A stretch of DNA of 64,000 bases from Isoperla grammatica (Eukaryota > Arthropoda > Insecta > Plecoptera > Perlodidae). Shown piece by piece: positions 11,044-51,550 of the stretch. Where the stretch lies: positions 41,392,891 through 41,456,890 of the forward strand of contig OX246744.1 of NCBI GenBank assembly GCA_945910005.1, given 5' to 3'. The notes below the pieces were generated by a model that was given only the letters and a program-made list of their open reading frames with translations, did no database searches and was not told where the DNA came from. A program made the translations under genes and the position numbers. Position 1 is the stretch's first letter; every line of letters starts with the position of its first letter.

Positions 11044-12559
11044 CATTCGACGAAAAACTAACTTTATTGGGACATTGTAAGACTGGGCCTAAGAAAGATT
11101 GGGCTTCTACTTGTTAAAAAATAATTATGTACCATTTCAGAGATAGTGGTGTTTAGAAAGACTGTGTTTTTATTATTTTTAATTTGCTATTTTATAACTT
11201 TTTATAAGTTGGAAGAAGTCCAGCAAACACTTCTAAAACAAAGGTTTTTGAATTTTAGAAACTAGATTTAAAAAATTGTTTTAAATCTGTTGTATGGTTG
11301 AAAGATTCAAAGATATATGTAAGTTCTTGCCATTCACAGTGATGTGAGTGTCTAAAGAATGCCTGAGAATGACTTTGGATATTTAGCATACAAGGTAGGC
11401 TGTTAGTTTCTTTCCTATCCACCCCGATGTCAAACATTCACAGTGATGGTTAGAGTGGATATAAACACACTTTATTTATTTATACAACTGAGTGACGTGG
11501 ATTTTATACAAGCTTGCATTTTTCCAACGTCTTCTTAAATTATCAATAGGCCTACTGAATTAATATTCGACGTGCGTAAGTCTAGCGAGAAGAACAATTT
11601 TTGGAGCGTAGGAACTGAATACTGATACTACAGGACCCGTCGTATGAACACATACCTGCATATCTTGCGTAAAACGTTCCCATTCTTGTTATAAATATAT
11701 GTAAGCTTTAGTTTTAGGCCTAACTGATAACAGGCCGTGTGAAACCCGTATTGACGTAAGAAGTCATACTTCGCGTACTAAATTGGTATATTGTAATAGT
11801 ACGGTAATAATCTTAACGAGCTCAGAGTTGAGGCGAGCCGCGACCTCGAACGACGTAGAAGCGACGGAGACGTTTCGAAGGCGCCGGGACTAGATCGCGC
11901 GACGTTCGGTCCGCGACATGGGCGCTCGCGTTCGGAACGAACGGGCCGCCCGTAATCATATACGTACTTCCATCCATCCCGCTCCCGGAAAACACGAATG
12001 TCTTCCGCGAAATCGGCATTGTTTAAAAAGACTGAATATATTGATAGGCTGCGGCTTGCCACATCTTGATTTGCATTTAAATCGGAGGCGCAGGACGCGA
12101 GTTTCTCTATCTCGCAAGCATCGCCGCCGCTTTCCGTTGTTTCGTTTACGATCGATCAGCACGTGACCTCGAATCGACGTCCGTCGTGGATATACGTGGA
12201 GGAACCCTGCGTACACTCGTGCCATTCGTGTTCATTTCCGGTAGCCAATCCTAGCGTAGATGCCAAGCAGCACGTGCCAACCTCGTGCACATAAGATGAT
12301 CTTCATTTACCGTCGAGTCTGTTTGTTGGCAATGTGTTTGCGTGACGGCAACATTAGTTTGTGTTCTACTTACAATTAACTGTGCGTTGTTGTAACCGTA
12401 CTTTCGCTGTACCTATAAAATAAATACACATATATACGTATACCCTACATTATAGTAATACGGGAACTTTGCAATCGGATGTTTGCGCGTAAGTTCGAGT
12501 TTAAACTGTGTGTTAGATGAATCTCCGTAATAGATCTGTCTATACATTCATCATCATCA

Positions 12560-12760
12560 TTACCCATCGCTGTTTCCTGCTTCTGGCAGGGTCAGCTTGG
12601 GTTTCGCAACCAAATTTTTCCACCTCTTCCTATCTTCCCACAATCGTACTTCCTCTACTTGCTCCCAGTTCTCTCCTCTCGTCTGTAGGTCTTCAGCAAT
12701 CTTTTCCTTCCATCTCTTCCTTGGTCTTCCCCGTCTTCTTCTTATCAATCCTCTTTTATA
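12560..12760 (-). pseudogene. 3' fragment of a non-LTR retrotransposon
   Basis: On the minus strand an open frame reads RRRGRPRKRWKEKIAEDL and continues with a DRKRW block. This GRPRKRW...DR..W signature is typical of the C-terminal end of LINE reverse-transcriptase polyproteins. A (TGA)n-like short repeat follows on the 3' side (12549-12565), as in RTE-like tails. Only the 3' end survives; no reverse transcriptase core is present. Confidence 0.7.
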
Positions 12761-15700
12761 TAATACATTATTTTATCTTATACATTATTATTAGTTAAAT
12801 TACCTTGTGTTGTCCATCAGCATTAGTCACCTGTTCAGTTTTAGGTTAGCCAAGGCAGGTTTCTGTTGAACATTGGTCCGAACTTTTAAATGTATTTTAG
12901 ATTTGGTGACGATTTATTTTAGGGGGATGCTCGTTAATCAACGCACATATTTCCAGGGGGTGTAAGAAATGTAAATGTAAACATTATTTTTCTCAAAAGA
13001 GAAAACAACGAATGTGTGCAAGAAATCAAAATATTACAGTTTTAAAGTCTTTCAGAGGTTGGTTGTTAAAATCAGTCTTAAAGTTTTTTTTTTGCAGCAG
13101 CAGCAACATAGTAACCCGAGGGCTATTTAAAGTTGCCTCAACGAAAGTATTCCGATGCTTACGACACAGCCGAGTCAAGGTGGCAACTTAATTTTCTACT
13201 TTGCTAATTCCTGCCATCTAATCTAAACAGGTCCATTGGGGATAATTTAAGACCTTCCGTTGGTTACCTGTAACGGTGGGTGTGGCCAAACCGCCTGTGC
13301 ACTCTACTAAGCCGAACCATGCATTTAGGAATGTGTGAAAGAACGCCAGGTATCTGTTGATTTTCTTTCAATTGGCGTGGTTGAAAGGGGCAGTAGACAA
13401 TGACCTGAGATCGGTATGCGAATACTTTCGTTGGGACTAGTATAGCTATTCAAACTCGCGTAGCTCGCTTGTCCGATCATAATGTTGTAGCAGATAGTTT
13501 TGGTGGACTGGAGTGGAACATCTATCTTTGCGAATAGCTCGTCCATATCTGCGACGGACAATTTTAAAGTAATCTTCGTATCTATGTTTGTTTTATTCCC
13601 ATTATACTTAATACTTACTAAACTAACTTACTGACAATTATTATTACTTAATTATTACTGACTTACTAACTAATTTATAGGCCTACTTACCGACACAAGA
13701 ATAGGTTCGAATAATTTTTTTCGGTTACATGTAACGAAACCTCCATTTGATTGTGATAGGATTGTGATTTGTAAGCGCTAACATTTCTTCACTGGATAGT
13801 ACCATGTTCTTGTAAACCGCCGGATATTCCGCGGGAATGGCATATTTGTGGGTGTTTGCTAGTAGACTGTGCGATATTCAGGCCGAACGTCTTTAAAGAC
13901 GAATGACATAAACGAAGCTGGAGACTTGATCGCCGTTCGTACATATGCCACATCCGTAGGCTTCTAGAGATGAAGAGAATATATTACCTAATCTTTTAAA
14001 GTGAAAAACGGCCCCGTTTGGCGAGCGATCCGTTTACGTATTTCGGTCTGACGAAGTCGCGCGATACGATCGTTTTGTACGGCGGTAATGTCGCTTAAAG
14101 TGCGACACGTAAGGTCGGAATAGCTCCGGCCTACGACTCGCGTGCAAAACACGGTTTGAGACATTGCTGGTGGCGCCCTCCAATCTAAAAATAAAAATAA
14201 AAAAAAACTAGTATGACATTTTACAAAATTGTGTTGAGGTAATGGACATTTAACAATAATATTTACTAATAATAATAAGAATTATTACCTATTAACTTAT
14301 AACATTAAGAATTTAGATTATGTGATCTTACGGTAATGTAATGAAAGTTTGTCCGGTCTCCGGAGTCGAGCCCGGATTCTGGGCTGTAAGCCAGACAGAT
14401 ACTGCCAGTATTAAAACCAGGCACAATTAGGTTCTTTAGGCATATCTTGTAAATACTACAATATTTCGAAGAAGTGATTAACTACCACAAATTAGTTAAG
14501 ATTAAATTCTAGTATGATGAAATATTCGTGTAATCGTTTGTTATTTTGGGAACTAATTACAGAATTTGTAATAATAATGAAACTCCCAAAATAACAACTG
14601 TAACGATAACAATTTTTGACACCTTTTCAATTTCGCTTTTAGTTCTTGGAAAACCATATCGTGGTTATTAATCGCTCTTTTTTATTTATTTATGTATTTA
14701 TTTAAAATATTTTAATTATATAATTTATTAATTATAATTAAATATATAATTATTAATTAAATTATTAATTAATAATTTATAATTTTCCTATACCTAAGCC
14801 TATTGCAATCTCGAGATATCGTTTAATGACGGTAACTTTACGCAGTTTAAATACCCCAAACCACCCCTCCCGTTTAGAGTTCGCTCTCTTGCGACCGGCC
14901 AGACTTTCATTCCGTTACCGTTTGTTTTGTGATTCTGATTGCTGTACAAGATTGCTTGAGCAGATGGATCCAAGATTAGACTGCAATGCAATTTATTCCA
15001 TTCGAATCAATGTTCTCGATTCTTCATCTATGTGGACGTGGAAACTAAAATTTTCTAACGCCAAATAAAATGACTCCTTTGCTCGGAATGAATTTCTCCT
15101 CCAAAAAAAAACGGCACTTTTTACAAGTCTGCCAATCTTCCGTTAGCGTCTAGAACTCTACACTTTCCGGGCGAGTGATTCGATTTATTTGGTGCCACGA
15201 TCGACGATCGTGACTCGATCGTTCGAGAGTTTTTACTGTCGCAACCGTTCGGGGTGACGAACGGCGGTGTTGTCGAAAGAACGATCCCGGTCTCGAGGAC
15301 GAGCGACCATTTTGTACGTTTCCGAAGAGCTACACGTAAAAGTGTAGGGGCCTAATCGTAGGATAGATTTTAAACGCTAAGTAGGCGTAGACGGTTTACT
15401 AACTGGTAGCTTTGAACAGACTTTCCGTCGGTTTTGTAACGGTGTGAATGCGGTGACGTTTAGTAGGTATATATTTGCCTTCAGCTTGTAATGGTAAGAG
15501 CTATGTTAATAGAGGGATGTGGGTAGAGGTGACTTTGTACAGGTTTGTTATCTGGGAAGAGGCACCTGACTTTTAGCTAGGCAAGAGGGATTAATAACGT
15601 TGATCTGATGTATACAGTTCTGTCAGTTGGTCAAAGTGATGCTCTCTTTAATTAAAACGCTTTTTTTTAATGTGCAACTCTTGTTTTGCCGACATTTTGC

Positions 15701-16853
15701 GTTTTCCTCACAACCGATATACATTTTATATATTTTAAGCCGGTTATGAAATGCGTCATTCCAAAGCCAAAGTACTTTGTTTGATACCTGTAGCAAAGTG
15801 CTGCTATAATGGATTTTTTGTGCCAACTTCAACGGTGTAGGGTTTACTTACGGTAACGTCCGAAGGTCTGCGGTCCTGCACAACTCGGTCGGATCGGACT
15901 TCGAGGTTCCTTGATGACTTTCGTTCTTGTCGGCAGTATAGGCAATTTTACGTGCCCTTTAGTGGGCGCTGACGTCTTGAGCGTCCGCCATTACGACCAT
16001 ACTACTTCCTCAATGCACAGCCTTCTCGACGGGTCAATCCGCGATGGAACTTCGGATTGAACTGACGTTCAAGATGGCTGTGCCTCAACGTAACCCGGCA
16101 GAAAAAACGATTGAAATTACGAATTATATTCGAGGAGGCTGTGTGTTAAAGTATGGTTGCAATGGCGGTCGGAAGTTCAAAGATGGCGAACCTATCGAAG
16201 ACTAGCGCGAATGTGATCGTCGATCCAAACCGATCCGATTCGAGAACGCCCCTGCGTAACAACGGCTCACTCAAGTTTTTGTGTTATCGAGCCGAAACAA
16301 GTCATCCAATATTTAAGTCGTAGACAATGCACGTAGGCATCATATTATGCGTACAAATTAATATAATATACGATACTTTGACCTACATTGTAGTAAACAA
16401 AGAAACGACTGAACATTTTGGCTCGCGTTTTCGTTGAGTTGATAATCATTTTCCTTTATTGGAACTTTTTATTCTGCATAGCATATTTATATATTTTTTT
16501 TTTTATCACAAGTAGAATGTGTTCATTTATTCCACTAACATAATATTATATATTGTTTATTTACTAATAGTATTATATTTATTTGTTTTTACTTTTTATT
16601 GTTGCTTGTGACATCTGTCATGACTTCACAGCAAAAGTAAATCCAGGGTAGGACTTAAATCTTGTTTTCTCCAACAACTCTTCTGCACGTATCTCGTTAT
16701 CAACTAATACTGATTGTCGTTACTCGTCTAGTAACGTGACGTAATGGGGTTAATAGATCGAATTGAGACTCGATAATAACGAGGCATGTGCAGCATTCTG
16801 TCGTACCCTCGATTTACATATGTTGGCTGCTGTGTACGCACACGCTGTATCGC

Positions 16854-17282
16854 CAGACCTGGGTAGTAACGTAACGGAAGTAACGGGTTACTGTAACAAA
16901 ATTACTTTTTTCAGTAACGTGGCAGTAATCACATTACAAAATTCTCAGTGTAACGGAAAAGTAATTTCACTACTTTTTCCCAGTAATTTGGGATTAGTAA
17001 CGCGTTACCGGCTTGCCCATGCCCGAAACCTGTAATTCTGTCAGTTTTCTAAGTCCATATTTAAATTTCTTCGCCTTCTATTCCAGTGATTTCGGCAAAC
17101 CTAAAGGAGACAAATTTTATTAGTAACTTTTTAAATAATCTTGTTACTTTTTTATGAACAAGTAACGTAATTTAATTACCATTGTTTGGAAAAGTAACGA
17201 CATCAGTAATTTTACTACATTTTTACTGAAGTAATAAGTAACGTTATTTCACTACTTTTAAAAAGTAATTTACCCAGGTCTG
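16854..17282. mobile_element. hAT-type MITE (CAGACCTGGGTA ends)
   Basis: The ends are CAGACCTGGGTA and TACCCAGGTCTG. Flanks TGTATCGC (16846) and TGTATTGC (17283) match at 7 of 8 bases, a slightly decayed 8-bp target duplication. The interior is built of many GTAAC/GTTAC subrepeats. Confidence 0.85.
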
Positions 17283-17547
17283 TGTATTGCAAACATAATT
17301 CCATGTATATTTAATTATTTATTATTTTATATAGCTTGTTGTGATATTGTACTTATGTTTTGTAAGGAATCATCATTTCCATCGGGTAGCGGCTTGCGCT
17401 TGCGCTTGGCTAATTGCAGAGTTTCTATTTTACGGGCCAGTAAGGAAGAAATATATATATTTAGTATAGTATATTTATTCTTGTCACATTGTAGTACAAA
17501 AAGTGAAATTGTGTATTTAATTTAGATTGTACATGTAAACATGTATG

Positions 17548-17553
17548 AATAAA
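17548..17553 (+). terminator. Candidate polyadenylation signal AATAAA
   Basis: AATAAA is followed 25-35 bp later by a GT-rich stretch (GTGTGCACCAC). The same AAAAGTACGG string follows the candidate signal of ANKZF1 at 50678. If transcribed from the membrane-protein gene it would end a 3' UTR of more than 9 kb. Confidence 0.3.
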
Positions 17554-17735
17554 TGAAAAGTACGGAAAAGTGTGCACCACATTTTATTCGCCCGTTATCC
17601 TGATGATTTCTCTCCTTTTAAATGTTGCGTGTTTTCTGTTTTGTATCCGCAATGAGCAGAACAAAAACAAATGTGTACAATTTTAATTGAATCAATTCTA
17701 AGAATTTAATGAATTATAGACTGATGGATATGGTA

Positions 17736-18189
17736 TAGGCACCACCGTGTGTTAGTACATACAGCGCTATAAGTGGCCAAATGTAGCAACTTATTGGTGA
17801 AGATTGTACTCCGCGGTTGAAGTAGTGCTGGATATTATTGTGAAACATGTTGTTTTTTGTTGTGTTTTTATTTTGTTTTGTTGTTTGGTTTTGTGTTTGA
17901 TTTTGTTTTTCATTGTCTTGTTTTGTTTGTGTTTCTTGTGTGTTATTTGTTGTTTGTAAGTCTAAAACGTGTCCTGATTTAAATGACAGCTTCCCTTTTA
18001 AGATTTATTGATGGGATTCATAATCTGCCCAAAAATTTTAAAAGGCGTATTTAATTAAAAAATTTACACACTTTGCCATTATCGACGTAGGAAGAACGAC
18101 GCTGCTTCATCAGGTTGTTGCGCGACATTGCCACTTTGAGCGCTTCATTCGTTTTCACTAGCGCCCTCAGTAGCCAAACTTGATGCCTA
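17736..18189. mobile_element. TA-flanked inverted-repeat element, TAGGCACC family, copy 1
   Basis: The left end is TAGGCACCACCGTGTGTTAG and the right end ...GATGCCTA. It is homologous along its length to 33207-34967, which carries an additional internal insertion. A T/G-rich core (TTGTTTTGTTT-like) lies in the middle. The TA target and short inverted ends fit a Tc1/mariner-class MITE; this is inferred. Confidence 0.6.
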
Positions 18190-18351
18190 TTCGGCACTAA
18201 ATGTTGCAGATATGATCTCTGGCGGCGAAATCGTGAAGTAATAGTTAGAGGGCAACAGAGCCGCTGGATGTCATTTGTCAGTGTCATTTGTCATTGTTTA
18301 TATGAGAATGGCAACGATTCCAAAGAAACATAAGCGATATTGTTGTGTCAG

Positions 18352-18376
18352 TGAATATCCAGCTTTGCTGGATATT
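18352..18376. repeat. Short perfect hairpin
   Basis: GAATATCCAG and CTGGATATTC are separated by five bases. The hairpin lies just outside the element at 17736-18189. No function is assigned. Confidence 0.6.
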
Positions 18377-19342
18377 CGCTGGTTGCGTTTTGTATTCAAG
18401 ATGCCTTTGATATTATGGGGATTTTGGATCAGGGGACACACCAAGTATCCGAAGGTCCGAAGTTCATGTTCTGATCGTAATGTTAATTAACCACATGCAA
18501 TTTAAAGGCCACCGATTAACACTGCCTCTCTTTCATTGAGGTTCCTTTGGGCTCTATTTGCTTTCAAATATATGTATATTTCAGAATAAAGTTAAAAACT
18601 TACTTTGCGCAATAACAAGTTTAGGCGGATCCATGATCTCCTGTCAGTTTGTTACCCTCTAACTGTCAGCCATGTTGCGCAGCAGTGGTGCTATCTCTTG
18701 ACACATTTAGTGTCGAATAGATAAGAATATAATAGTGGTTGGTCATGGATTTTTAAATAATCAAAAATAATTAACTTTTGTGGTATTGTTAAGAATTATC
18801 TAGATTTGTTTTCAAAATGTCCACATTTAAGTTTTTGTGTATACCATACTTTTATCTTTTATTCTATCAATGCTTAAGTTGAAATATATCACATTTCATT
18901 ATTATTGGCTACTGCATTAGATATAATTGGAGGTAGGCCACGGTTTTTTAGGATTTTAGATGCTATATTGTTGAGCATATATTTTTGTTTGAGAAGCAAT
19001 TTTTCAAAAAATATAGGCTAATATTCCAACCCTAGCATTCTAACCCTTTTATGTAGTTACAACTTACAATTCACAACTAAATTCATTTTAAATAGTCATC
19101 ACTCATCTGCAATCATTTCTCCATTAGAAGTGCATTACATCCCCTCATATTCAAGGTTTTGATGAAAAGAAAAACTAGATGCTACAAATTGCTAAATTTA
19201 AAATAAATAATATTAACTTTAGAGAAAGTGAATGCTAAAAAGACACCTTTGGATATAATATTTAGTCAATAATGTACCACGATTTGCACGAATCCTCAAC
19301 TAAATGTATGCACTGGTACGGTAATAACTACCAGTTTACTAA

Positions 19343-20112
19343 AGGCCGATCCACAATTGAAATAAGGGTTGAAATAAGAATCCGTGAAATAGTGAAATAA
19401 CAACGAACTGGTTCACAACAGACCCGTAGTACCTTATTTCAACATAGGAGAGCGTTTCAATCGAGCACTTTTCGACCGGATCTGACGCCATAATAACGGC
19501 CTACTCCAAACCTATAGCAGGCCGTGGCCAAATGGGGTTTTGCACTGCGACTTTTTTCCACTCGCAGCGCCAGCACCGACAAACAACGAGCTGTCAAAAT
19601 AATAAAATTGCAACATTATGAAGAAAACGAGGTATGGCGATAGTAACTGCTCACCAGTTAAAATGATTAATGATGGGCAACCACGTTGTGAAAGTTTTGT
19701 ATGTTTCTTGTTTGTTTTGAAGATTTGTTTTCAAAATCAGAATATTTTATTGTTTGACAGCTTGATGTTTGTACATCGATTCATTTCATTTGTTTGTTTC
19801 ATTGTTGTAAAACAAGCTTGCAAGAAGCCTACGACGACGACATTAACAACAACAACAACAACACCACCACCATCAACAACAACAACAACGACCATATCCG
19901 GTTCGACTGGAGTACCTAGGCCTTTTCTTCTCGAGCTCTGATTGGTTCGTCATAAGAAGTTGAAATAAGAAATGGAATTGAATCATTTCTTATGACTATT
20001 TCAATCAACTGTGACAGTTGTGAACCATAGCATTGTTATTGCATGTTCCATTTCGCTTAAACCTTATTGCTATTTCACTATTTCAACTCTTATTTCAATT
20101 GTGAATCCGCCT
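19343..20112. mobile_element. PIF/Harbinger-like MITE
   Basis: The left end is AGGCCGATCCACAATTGAAA and the right end is its imperfect inverse (TTTCAATTGTGAATCCGCCT), flanked by TAA on both sides. Extra inverted copies of the TTGAAATAAG motif occur inside each end. The 3-bp TAA target suggests PIF/Harbinger. No transposase is visible. Confidence 0.6.
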
Positions 20113-20176
20113 TAAAAAGGAACTACACACATAACCTCACTTATACCCAATTAAGGGCTTTCTTAACGGGAATGGG

Positions 20177-20985
20177 TATTAAAACCGCTCAAAGTGAATG
20201 TTTTTTATTATACTACCATGAGAACGCTTCCAAATAATTGAAAAAGTGATTCTGATCCTGCCAATGGTTTTGTATCAGCTACACAATGGGGTTAAAAAGT
20301 AAAAACACATATATTTTTACAATTGTTATTTTATTTTTTTGGTAATTATTAGGGCTGCCCAACGATAAAAAAAATCATATCGATATCGCGGGGAGAAATA
20401 TCGATATCGCGTCGCGATATCGAAGTTTTCAAGTGACGTATCGATATCGGCGATATCGCCACATCAAAACTTTTCTCGTCTGTTTTTAGGATTTACAGGC
20501 CAGCTAGAGGTAATTCTTTAAACAATATTCCGTAAAGAAATATTTTAGCTTTGAAATGTCTTACTATGTGTGTCAATTTGTTTGTTGTACTATTCAAATT
20601 GTAAAATATCCACACAAAACAGCGATGGTTTGATTGGCGTGACGTGATACGTAATCGGTTTTTTGTATCAATTAGCTTATAAGGAACAAGTTCGATATCG
20701 CGATATGTACGATTTAATTAATTCTATATCGATATCGAATTATTTATCTATTATCGATATTGTATCGAATTATCGATATCGTTGGGCAGCCCTAGTAATT
20801 ATGAATTATTAAATTATAAATAAAATAACGATCGTAACAATAACAAACTTTGAATGTTTTAAAGCTATTGTGTAGCTGATACAAAACCAAAGACAGAACC
20901 AGAATCACTTTTTCAATATTTGGAAGCGTTCTCATGATATAATATAAAACATTAATTCTGGCCGGTTTTAATACCCATTCACCAA
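20177..20985. mobile_element. Foldback element interrupted by a hAT MITE
   Basis: About 110 bp at 20177-20290 (GGTATTAAAACCG ... TTTTGTATCAGCTACACAAT) returns in inverted form at 20867-20985 (ATTGTGTAGCTGATACAAAA ... GGTTTTAATACCC). The arms are separated by the hAT insertion at 20350-20794, so the hAT is younger than the foldback. Confidence 0.75.
20350..20794. mobile_element. hAT-type MITE, GGGCTGCCCAACGATA family, copy 1
   Basis: The ends are TAGGGCTGCCCAACGATA and its inverse, with an exact 8-bp duplication GTAATTAT on each side (20342-20349 and 20795-20802). The interior is dense in ATCGATATCG motifs. Copy 2 at 22981-23427 is nearly identical, so the family was recently active. Confidence 0.93.
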
Positions 20986-21250
20986 AAGTGGTTGTGAACA
21001 ACTCTATGACGTTAACGTACCTCTTAAGTGGTTCCGAAGGACGTTTAAACTGCACCCTGTTTGTCAGCATAATCCAGCTAAAGTCGTCTTACGATAACTT
21101 CGGTAATGCTTTCGTCATCAATCAATGACGTGTTTACGGTCTCGGCCAACCCGAGCAGGTATTTGAATTAGCCACGGTCGCTGGTTGGCTGCCACTCACC
21201 CACCCGTGACGGAAGCAATACCGAAGATGTTGTACGATGACTAAATATCT

Positions 21251-21555
21251 GTTTGTGCTTGGGGGGAAGGATAGGAAGGAACCAACAGCTTACCTTGTAT
21301 AATTGCGTCCTTCGGAGTCGATAGAAACACAAAAGAGATATATACAAAATGTCGAGACAGTTTCGGCCTGACGTGGCCTTGATCACCCGACGAAGGTGGA
21401 GGAAAGACTTTCCTCCACCTTCGTCGGGCCACGTCAGGCCGAAACTGTCTCGACGTTTTGTATATATCTTTTTTGTGTTTCTATCGACTCCGAAGGACGC
21501 AACTACTACAAGGTAAGCTGTTGGTTCCTTCCTATCCTTCCCCCCAAGCACAAAC
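21251..21555. repeat. Near-perfect 305-bp palindrome upstream of ANKZF1
   Basis: The left arm starts GTTTGTGCTTGGGGGGAAGG and the right arm ends CCTTCCCCCCAAGCACAAAC. The arms pair along about 145 bp each around a centre near 21408, where AGGTGGAGGAAAGACTTTCC turns back on itself. Only a few mismatches and short indels are seen. The right arm ends 135 bp before the ANKZF1 ATG. It is probably a foldback transposon or a recent inverted duplication; transcribed, it would form a long RNA hairpin. Confidence 0.92.
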
Positions 21556-21690
21556 CCAGCCGTTAGGCAAACTTACATAACTATCTGTTTGTGTTACTCT
21601 AATCTAATTCCTAACTTTTTTACTCCTGGGGTACCTAATAAGTAGGCTAAGCTACGGTATCTGTTTCAGATAGGACATTTTTGCATTGGA

Positions 21691-49164
<27,474 letters not shown>

Positions 49165-49903
49165 CAGCTCTAGTACGTCTGATGTGAGTCTCTACACCTT
49201 ACGTGAGTCTCTTAACATCTGTCTCAAGTCTCACCGCATGATGAGCAAGTCCTGACATCTCTAGTACGAGTCTCGCTACGTCTGATGTGAGTCTCTACAC
49301 CTTACGTGAGTCTCTTAACGTCTGTCTCAAGTCTCACCGCATGATGAGCAAGTCCTGACAGCTCTAGTACGTCTGATGTGAGTCTTTACACCTTACGTGA
49401 GTCTCTTAACGTCTGTCTCAAGTCTCACCGCATGATGAGCAAGTCCTGACATCTCTAGTACGAGTCTCTCTATGTCTGATGTGAGTCTTTACACCTTACG
49501 TGAGTCTCTTAACGTCTGTCTCAAGTCCCACCGCATGATGAGCAAGTCCTGACATCTCTAGTACACGTCTCTACGTCTCATGTGAGTCTTTACACCTTAT
49601 GTGAGTCTCTTAACGTCTGTCTCAAGTCTCACCGCATGATGAGCAAGTCCTGACATCTCTAGTACGACTCTCTCTATGTCTGATGTGAGTCTTTACACCT
49701 TACGTGAGTCTCTTTACGACTTACACTTACGTAAGATTACGTCGTATTGAGTCTTTTTGTCTTACGGTAATCTCTTTACGTCTTACCCAAGTCTCTGTAC
49801 GTCTTACGTGTATGTGTTTATGCCTAGTTTCGCTGCATGATGAAAAAGACGTGACTTGTCGATGTATGATGATACCTATAGTATTTATATTATTATTATT
49901 TTA

Positions 49904-49949
<46 letters not shown>

Positions 49950-49954
<5 letters not shown>

Positions 49955-50410
49955 TTATTGAATGTATCACAATCATACAATCTCGGTCAAAACCGGCGTT
50001 AACATGTTATATTGACGTAATGTCAAGTATTTTCATGTGTCTACCTTATTTAACTTTGCACTTATCCCATGTTACTAGTTTAAACAGTCATCAATCTCGG
50101 TCAAAGCCGGTGTTTACATGCTATACGGACAATACAGATGTAATGTCAAGTATTATCATGAGGTACCTTGTTCAACTTCAGTAGTTACTGTCTTATTAGT
50201 ACTTGTTCATAGTATACACTGCATAATGAATGATCTTATTTGCGTTGTCTTCGTGTGTGTCTTCTTTGCGTCGTGTTACTGTGTGTACGGTCGTGGCCGA
50301 TTTCTCGATGCCATCCTAGTAATTCTACTCTATGGACAATGGAAAACCACGAAAACCATGTCAGGATGGATGTTGTCTCGAAGGATTCACTCTCATAAGT
50401 TTAAACTAGT
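49950..50410. repeat. Dispersed repeat CTCGGTCAAAACCGGC, copy 1
   Basis: Shares with 60325-60570 the blocks CTCGGTCAAAACCGGC, AATGTCAAGTATT and GTACGGTCGTGGCCGATTT...ACCACGAAAACCA. The first block is locally duplicated here (50093-50130). Both copies follow an (ATT)n tract. The frame at 50118-50471 is not called as a gene because it lies in this repeat. Confidence 0.8.
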
Positions 50411-50496
50411 TCTAAATGTTCTTCGGTATGTTAATGTTCACGTCATGTTCTGTCAAAATTATTTTCTATAACAGCTGTCTAAGTTCGTTTTGTTGT

Positions 50497-50527
<31 letters not shown>

Positions 50528-50677
50528 TAATGTAGACCTATATTCGTAGTTCAAAAGGACGCCTTTTGTGCAGAGTTGTTTGTTGTTGTGTATGCTTCGT
50601 TTGAGAAACTAAATTTACATAGTAAGTAATTGAATTGTTTGTATATCTTTATAAGAGATGTATGTGTGCTGAATTCA

Positions 50678-50683
50678 AATAAA
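50678..50683 (+). terminator. Candidate ANKZF1 polyadenylation signal
   Basis: AATAAA about 1.5 kb after the stop, followed by AAGTACGGACTCGG. Alternative signals upstream cannot be excluded. Confidence 0.45.
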
Positions 50684-51071
50684 AGTACGGACTCGGACAA
50701 AATGCAGGACAGTGTCTATATTGTTGCGAAGTGAAATAATGGGGAAAAGTTTTTTTTTCTTAACATTCAACATATATTCTCTCACAACAGGAAAAATATT
50801 CTTAGTACATTGTGTTTACCATGTAAATATTTTTAACATTAAATATAGCTAAATATTATTTAACAACTTACTTATTTTTGGTACCACAAGATCACAAAAT
50901 GCCACCCACATACATGGATATTATTAATATCAGACAGTTGCATAGAGTACGTAAAAACTAGGAGTGTACACAGTAATCGCTAATATTACGAGTGAATGAT
51001 AATGTGTCAATAACAATAAATTCAATTATTTATCAATAATAATTGAAAGTGATACCGATATGGATATGAAG

Positions 51072-51550
51072 TAGGGATGACATCGGGTATCCGGGTATCC
51101 GGGTTACCCGAATCCAAAAATTACCCGAATCCGTTCTTAGGATTCGAATCTTGTTCTGGTACATTTTTAGTTGAATTGTTGTATGCTTCAACAATGCGCC
51201 AACAATGGTGATAACAAAATGACTTGTTTCCATTCCATAAAATACTTTCCCACTCTGTTATGTACCCATTATCGGCTTGATTAAAAATAGACTAAGCCTA
51301 TTTTATGTGGTGTAATTGCTGCGGGCGAGTTCTGGTATGCCTGTGCTCCCACTGGCTCTCGGCCTACCCCTACCCCTTCCCGACCGTCATCACTGGCTGA
51401 CAGAACGCACGCTGGCAGCTTCTGCCACGGGCGGTCAATGGCCTTCAAAAACATGATGAGCGACGTGATTTACACTTCTAAGATTCGGGTTACCCGAATC
51501 CTTGAGGGGCTGGAATCGAATCCAGATTTTACAACCCGATGTCATCCCTA
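51072..51550. mobile_element. hAT-type MITE, GGGATGACATCGGGTA family, copy 2
   Basis: Same ends as 26298-26765, with exact 8-bp duplication ATATGAAG (51064-51071, 51551-51558). Confidence 0.93.

Larger units (their letters stand above)
8315..17547 (+). other. CpG-rich noncoding tract; possible very long 3' UTR of the membrane-protein gene
   Basis: No exon with recognisable protein similarity was found over about 9 kb. CpG-rich blocks (about 8400-9700, 11800-12400, 13700-14170, 14850-16300) alternate with AT-rich DNA and inserted elements (10378-11043, 12560-12760, 16854-17282). The CpG-rich blocks have no long open frames. One reading is a long 3' UTR ending at the AATAAA at 17548; another is separate noncoding transcripts or regulatory DNA. 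Sequence alone cannot decide. Confidence 0.35.

Noticed and set aside
13325..13561. 78-codon minus-strand ORF (MSVADMDELF...)
   Set aside because: The composition is protein-like at first, but no partner exons, no donor in a sensible phase and no family resemblance were found.
19618..19941. 107-codon ORF with a Thr-rich tail
   Set aside because: Inside the Harbinger-like MITE; the tail comes from an (ACA)n simple repeat.
50118..50471. 117-codon ORF
   Set aside because: Lies within a dispersed repeat that recurs at 60325-60570 with a disrupted frame.
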